Source: an uncultured Clostridia bacterium
Lineage (GTDB): Bacteria > Bacillota > Clostridia > Christensenellales > Aristaeellaceae
DNA: 9,847 nt
Direction: 5' to 3'
Assembly: GCA_945877525.1 (NCBI GenBank)
Contig: CAMDVP010000105.1
Location: forward strand, 1 to 9,847
The notes below the pieces were generated by a model, which was given only the letters and a program-made list of their open reading frames with translations, did not search any database and was not told the DNA's origin. Positions 6,813 to 9,847 of this stretch are shown here, piece by piece (position 1 is the stretch's first letter; each line of letters begins with the position of its first letter). The translations under genes were made by a program, and so were the position numbers.

Positions 6813-8177
6813 TTATTCCGCGCAAAGGCGCACAAGCGCGTTAGCGTACACCTTCGCAGCCTTCAGCAAGCCACTGATGGTGGCGTATTCCCCCGCCTGA
6901 TGGGCCAGATCCTCATCGTCCGGGAAGGACGCGCCGAAGGCCACGCCCTGCTTCAACACCTTGGCATAGGTGCCGCCGCCGGTGGCCATGGCCATGGGCT
7001 CCAGGCCGGTTTCTTCATGATAGGCCGCCAGCAGGCTGCTCACCAGCTCGCTGTCCGCAGGCACATGGTGGGCAGGCTTCTTTTCCACATCCGTAAACGC
7101 GAAGCCCGACAGATGCGCATGTGCCGCGGCCTCCAGCGCGTTCAGGTCGGCGCTGACGGGGCAGCGCATATCCAGCGTAGCGGTTACCTCGCCGCCCTCC
7201 AGATGCAGGATTCCCATGTTGCAGGTCAACGGGCCGGATACCTCATCATGGCATGCGCAACCAAGGGACGCGCCGTCATGCTCCATGCCCACAGCGTCCG
7301 CCAGGGTCAGCAGCGCGCCCTTTACCCCCAGAGATTTCAGTAGCAGCAGCATCATGCCAATGGCGTTGCGCCGACCCTCCGGATAAGCGGAGTGTCCGGG
7401 AATGCCCTCGGCCGTCACCCAAACACCCTCGGCCGTCACCTCTGCGGTGTAGGGCAGGCCGGTCTTTTCTGCATATGCAGCCACCTTTGCGGCCAGCTCC
7501 ACGCCGCCGTCAAGCAGCGCCTTCGACTCGCCGGGAATCACGTTCATGCGCTCGCCCGTCCACAGCTTTTTTACCTGCAGGCCCTCCTGCGCCAGGGGCG
7601 CGTGGATCGCCGCGTGCAGCATGGCCTTCTCCGTGTTGATCACCGGGAAGGACGCGTCCGGGGAGAAGCCCACCTCGGGCATATCGGCATGGGTGCAGTA
7701 GTAAGCCATGTCCTCCCAGCCACTTTCCTCGTCACAGCCGAGAATCAGGCGGATGGACCTCTTCAGCGGCACCCCGGCCTCCTTGATGGCGCGCATGGCA
7801 AACAGCGCCGCCAGGGACGGGCCCTTGTCATCGCTGGTGCCCCGGCCATAGATTCTGTCGCCCTCCCGGGTCGCGGTGAAGGGCGGCGTCTGCCAGCTGT
7901 CGCCCGCAGGCACCACATCCAGGTGACCCAGCACAGCCACCGCCTCGGGCGCGCCGCCCAGGGTCACGTCGCAGGCATAGCCATCCACGTTCCGCACTGC
8001 GAAGCCCATGGCCTGCGCGTCGGCCATGGCCGTGTCCAGCATGCGGCGCACCTCCTTGCCAAAGGGCGCGCCGTCAGCCGGCTCGGCCTTCACGGAGGGA
8101 ATGCCAATCCATCGCGACAGGGTCGCAACGAGGTCGTCACGGTAGGAATCAATCAGCTGTCCGATTTTCTGATCCAT
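6813..8177 (-). CDS. pepV: PepV-like M20 family dipeptidase
   Basis: This 454-residue cytoplasmic zinc peptidase should cleave dipeptides, probably with broad specificity as in PepV (about 470 residues). Residues below count from the start at 8177. GHLDVVPAGDSW carries the first metal His (about 85) and the adjacent Asp (about 87). GRGTSDDKGP holds the bridging Asp (about 116). CDEESGWED holds the catalytic and metal Glu pair (about 150-151). GFSPDASFPV gives the metal Asp (about 174). GHSAYPE in the lid domain holds a His near 262, and LAHQAGEY gives the last metal His (about 426). All key ligands seem present. The ATG at 8177 is preferred because GAGGAGGA lies 7 nt upstream. An ATG at 8201 would overlap the previous stop as ATGA and add eight residues. 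It is co-transcribed with the small upstream gene. A succinyl-diaminopimelate desuccinylase-like role is less likely. Confidence 0.92.
   Translation of the reverse strand: MDQKIGQLIDSYRDDLVATLSRWIGIPSVKAEPADGAPFGKEVRRMLDTAMADAQAMGFAVRNVDGYACDVTLGGAPEAVAVLGHLDVVPAGDSWQTPPFTATREGDRIYGRGTSDDKGPSLAALFAMRAIKEAGVPLKRSIRLILGCDEESGWEDMAYYCTHADMPEVGFSPDASFPVINTEKAMLHAAIHAPLAQEGLQVKKLWTGERMNVIPGESKALLDGGVELAAKVAAYAEKTGLPYTAEVTAEGVWVTAEGIPGHSAYPEGRRNAIGMMLLLLKSLGVKGALLTLADAVGMEHDGASLGCACHDEVSGPLTCNMGILHLEGGEVTATLDMRCPVSADLNALEAAAHAHLSGFAFTDVEKKPAHHVPADSELVSSLLAAYHEETGLEPMAMATGGGTYAKVLKQGVAFGASFPDDEDLAHQAGEYATISGLLKAAKVYANALVRLCAE
7405..7446 (-). repeat. Short tandem repeat inside the dipeptidase gene
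   Basis: CCCTCGGCCGTCACC occurs at 7405-7419 and 7426-7440, a 21-nt period that keeps frame. In the protein it appears as VTAEG-VW-VTAEG just before the lid-domain GHSAYPE motif. It may be a recent in-frame slippage duplication or chance. Confidence 0.6.
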
Positions 8178-8184
8178 CAGTATA

Positions 8185-8192
8185 TCCTCCTC
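8185..8192 (-). promoter_or_regulatory. Ribosome binding site deciding the dipeptidase start
   Basis: GAGGAGGA on the reverse strand ends 7 nt before the ATG at 8177. It lies downstream of the alternative ATG at 8201, so it can only serve the shorter form. Confidence 0.75.
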
Positions 8193-8197
8193 TTGTT

Positions 8198-8488
8198 TCA
8201 TGCGTTGCGCGGATCCGGGGAGCGGCGCTTCTTCGCGTCCGGGTCGATAAACTCGATTTCCAGCCGTTCAAAGGGCACCGATTCCATAAAGGCGTCCGGA
8301 AGAAAGCGGGTCTGGCCGAATTCGTCCCATTCCCGCTGATTCTTGTCCAGCCAGAGGGGACGGGAAATGTCCAGCTTGTGACAGGCCTCGGCAAGGGCCT
8401 CCTGGGGATCCTCCCGCAGGCAGGGCTCCACAACCTGCCTGTCCATGCGGTGGTGGCGGATGGTGCGCACCCAAAGGGCTGTGGCCAT
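8198..8488 (-). CDS. Small conserved hypothetical protein, 96 residues
   Basis: This is a 96-residue soluble protein with no signal peptide or membrane segment. It begins MATALWVRTIRHHRMDRQVV, has a central RPLWLDKNQREWDEFGQTRF, and ends in FERLEIEFIDPD plus a basic tail. From memory it resembles a short uncharacterised Clostridia family with a central P-x-W-L-D-x-N and a C-terminal L-E-I-x-x-I pattern, but I cannot give a family accession. The ATG at 8488 is chosen because GAGGTGG (8493-8499) lies 4 nt upstream and a promoter sits about 50 nt upstream. An open frame continues to an ATG at 8653, but that passes through the promoter and has no good ribosome site. The stop overlaps the alternative dipeptidase ATG at 8201, so the two genes are one unit. 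Function unknown. Confidence 0.8.
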   Translation of the reverse strand: MATALWVRTIRHHRMDRQVVEPCLREDPQEALAEACHKLDISRPLWLDKNQREWDEFGQTRFLPDAFMESVPFERLEIEFIDPDAKKRRSPDPRNA

Positions 8489-8536
8489 AATTCCACCTCG
8501 TTTTCCATTCAATCGTACGGCAGAGCCGCCGGAGTC

Positions 8537-8565
8537 ATTATGCCACGAATCCGCCGCAGATGCAA
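8537..8565 (-). promoter_or_regulatory. Sigma-A-like promoter of the small gene and dipeptidase pair
   Basis: On the reverse strand TTGCAT (8560-8565) is followed after 17 nt by CATAAT (8537-8542), a five-of-six -10 match with a weak -35. Transcription would start near 8530, giving a leader of about 42 nt to the ATG at 8488. Confidence 0.55.
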
Positions 8566-8596
8566 GGCACATTTCGGCCAAACCTGCGGAAACAAC

Positions 8597-8624
8597 CTGG
8601 CGAAAACAGATTTTCGTTAACCAG
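8597..8624. repeat. Intergenic hairpin with a bulge
   Basis: CGAAAA-CAGA-TTTTCG (8601-8616) is a perfect 6-bp stem with a 4-nt loop. It is extended by CTGG (8597-8600) pairing with CCAG (8621-8624) across a TTAA bulge. It lies upstream of both divergent promoters and outside any gene. Its role is unknown; a protein-binding site or relic terminator are options. Confidence 0.4.
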
Positions 8625-8720
8625 AATATACATGCGCCATGAAGAGAACGCATATTCCTTTTCTGTCAAGGCATAGCCGCAGATCAATCTGTATTCTTCC
8701 TGCCCGAATGGACGAAATTC

Positions 8721-8736
8721 ACGAAACCGTTTGCGT
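8721..8736. promoter_or_regulatory. LacI/cre-like operator candidate overlapping the phosphorylase -35 box
   Basis: ACGAAACCGTTTGCGT is symmetric at 12 of 16 positions about a central CG, the usual centre of LacI-family and CcpA (cre) operators. It covers the -35 hexamer, so a bound protein would repress. The core is near the cre pattern TGAAAGCGTTTTCA but lacks its outer T and A. A second ACGAAA lies 9 nt upstream (8712-8717). Confidence 0.4.
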
Positions 8737-8759
8737 TCAACCCCCGAATGTGCTATACT
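8731..8759 (+). promoter_or_regulatory. Extended -10 promoter of cellobiose phosphorylase
   Basis: TTGCGT (8731-8736) is followed after 17 nt by TATACT (8754-8759), preceded by TGC as an extended -10 element. Transcription would start near 8766. Two GGAGG sites follow (8791-8795 and 8799-8803). The second is 8 nt before the ATG at 8812. Confidence 0.68.
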
Positions 8760-8811
8760 GTTGAAGGAAACCCGCCGCGCCCTGAACGCTGGAGGTATGG
8801 AGGAATCGACA

Positions 8812-9847
8812 ATGAAATACGGCCATTTTGACGACCAAGCCCGTGAATATGTCATTGATACGCCACGAACGCCCTACCCCTGGATCAACTATCTGGGCTG
8901 CGAGGATTTTTTTGGCATCATCAGCAACACCGCGGGCGGCTACTGCTTCTACCGCGACGCAAGGCTGCGCCGCGTGACCCGCTACCGCTATAACAACGAG
9001 CCCGTGGACAACGGCGGCCGCTACTTCTACATCAAGGACGGCGACACCGTGTGGAACCCCGGCTGGAAGCCTGTCAAAACCGAGTTGGACGAATACTCCT
9101 GCCGCCACGGCATGGGTTACACCGTCATCACCGGCAAAAAGAACGGTCTGCGCGCCAGCCAGCTGTCCTTCGTGCCCCTGGGTGTGAACGCCGAGGTGCA
9201 CCAGGTCGCCCTTTGGAACGAATCCGACGCACCCAAGGACGTGATCCTCACCTCCTTTGTGGAGTTCTGCCTGTGGAACGCCCAGGACGATATGCTGAAT
9301 TTCCAGCGCAACTTCTCCACCGGCGAGGTGGAGGTGGAGGGCAGCGTCATTTACCACAAAACGGAGTACCGCGAGCGCCGCAACCACTACGCCTTCTACG
9401 CCGTAAACGCTCCCCTGAGCGGCTTTGACACCGACATGGAAACCTTCCTGGGGCTGTACAACGGCTTTGAAAACCCGCAAAGCGTCATGACCGGCAAGAT
9501 GGGCAACTCCATTGCCTCCGGCTGGCAGCCCATGGCCTCCCATCAGCTGCAGGTGCGCCTGGAAGCCGGTGAGGAGAAGAAGTTCAACTTCGTCCTGGGC
9601 TATGTGGAGGTGCCTCAGGAGGAAAAGTGGGCCGCCCCCGGCGTGATCAACAAGGCCCCCGCCAGGGAGCTGCTCAGCCGCCTGACCGAAGACGGGCAGA
9701 TTGACGCTGCCTTTGCCGCCCTGAAGGCTCACTGGGATCACCTGCTCAGCGCCTATGTGCTGACCACCCCCGATGAAAAGCTTAGCCGTATGGTGAACAT
9801 CTGGAACCCCTATCAGTGCATGGTCACCTTCAACATGAGCCGCTCCG
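8812..9847 (+). CDS. cbp: Cellobiose phosphorylase (GH94), N-terminal part cut by right window edge
   Basis: This cytoplasmic enzyme splits cellobiose with phosphate into glucose 1-phosphate and glucose, saving ATP in cellulose-derived sugar use. The frame is open from the ATG at 8812 to the right edge, 345 codons of a protein usually near 810. The start MKYGHFDD is typical, followed by [29 protein letters not shown] and [18 protein letters not shown]. Later come [20 protein letters not shown] and [20 protein letters not shown]. These are very like clostridial cellobiose phosphorylases. Residues 1 to about 300 form the N-terminal beta-sandwich, then a helical linker and the first part of the (alpha/alpha)6 catalytic domain ([17 protein letters not shown]). 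The catalytic Asp lies past the edge. An in-frame ATG at 8797 is less likely because its GGAGG is only 1 nt away. Cellodextrin phosphorylase is the main alternative, but the N-terminus favours the cellobiose enzyme. Confidence 0.95.
   Translation, partial: MKYGHFDDQAREYVIDTPRTPYPWINYLGCEDFFGIISNTAGGYCFYRDARLRRVTRYRYNNEPVDNGGRYFYIKDGDTVWNPGWKPVKTELDEYSCRHGMGYTVITGKKNGLRASQLSFVPLGVNAEVHQVALWNESDAPKDVILTSFVEFCLWNAQDDMLNFQRNFSTGEVEVEGSVIYHKTEYRERRNHYAFYAVNAPLSGFDTDMETFLGLYNGFENPQSVMTGKMGNSIASGWQPMASHQLQVRLEAGEEKKFNFVLGYVEVPQEEKWAAPGVINKAPARELLSRLTEDGQIDAAFAALKAHWDHLLSAYVLTTPDEKLSRMVNIWNPYQCMVTFNMSRS

Larger units (their letters stand above)
8489..8811. other. Divergent intergenic region between small gene and cellobiose phosphorylase
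   Basis: This 323-nt stretch is locally AT-richer than the flanking genes. It holds a promoter for the minus-strand pair (8537-8565), a hairpin (8597-8624), an operator-like sequence (8721-8736) and a promoter for the plus-strand phosphorylase (8731-8759). Between about 8625 and 8710 I see no convincing element. A reverse-strand open frame (8538-8855) crosses it but looks non-coding. Confidence 0.7.

Noticed and set aside
8538..8855. 105-codon minus-strand open frame in the intergenic region
   Set aside because: It ends inside the -10 box of the small-gene promoter, crosses the phosphorylase promoter, and has no recognisable domain. A stretch near YALTEKEYAFSSWRMYILV looks mildly protein-like but is not enough.
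8737..9741. 334-codon minus-strand open frame opposite cellobiose phosphorylase
   Set aside because: Antisense to an unmistakable GH94 sequence and covers its promoter.

Overview
The window looks like a chromosomal segment from a moderately GC-rich Clostridia-type Firmicute, probably an anaerobic gut-type carbohydrate user. Evidence: strong AGGAGG-type ribosome binding sites, sigma-A-like promoters with 17-nt spacers, an LplB/LplC-type sugar ABC importer with a membrane-bound AraC regulator, a PepV-type dipeptidase, a YkvI-type membrane protein and a GH94 cellobiose phosphorylase. I cannot place it to family or genus.

Layout, left to right. (1) 1-475, minus strand: N-terminal part of a YkvI-family membrane protein, running off the left edge. 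(2) 632-2905, minus: a 757-residue AraC-family regulator with two membrane segments around an external sensor region. (3) 2906-3116: a compact divergent control region with one sigma-A-like promoter on each strand, plus a perfect 15-nt palindrome and a weaker related one just upstream of the transporter promoter. (4) 3117-6600, plus: a three-gene importer operon (LplB-type permease, LplC-type permease, solute-binding protein) with no ATPase gene. A perfect small hairpin sits just before the binding-protein ribosome binding site. The operon ends at an 18-bp perfect stem-loop. (5) 6813-8488, minus: a two-gene unit, a 96-residue conserved-looking protein followed by a PepV-like M20 dipeptidase. 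(6) 8489-8811: a divergent intergenic region with a promoter on each strand, a hairpin and a LacI/cre-like operator candidate. (7) 8812-9847, plus: the first 345 codons of cellobiose phosphorylase, cut by the right edge.

How the parts may work together. The regulator plausibly senses an external sugar signal and switches on the divergent importer operon, whose permeases would borrow a shared ATPase encoded elsewhere. Cellobiose phosphorylase would split imported or internally released cellobiose into glucose 1-phosphate and glucose. Nothing in the window proves that the importer carries cellobiose. The dipeptidase pair and the YkvI-like gene look like unrelated neighbours.

I found no mobile element, CRISPR array, tRNA or rRNA, and no clear sign of a wholly new system. 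The points most worth a second look are the binding protein that lacks a lipobox cysteine, the palindromes in the divergent promoter region, the hairpin inside the importer operon, and the uncharacterised 96-residue partner of the dipeptidase.
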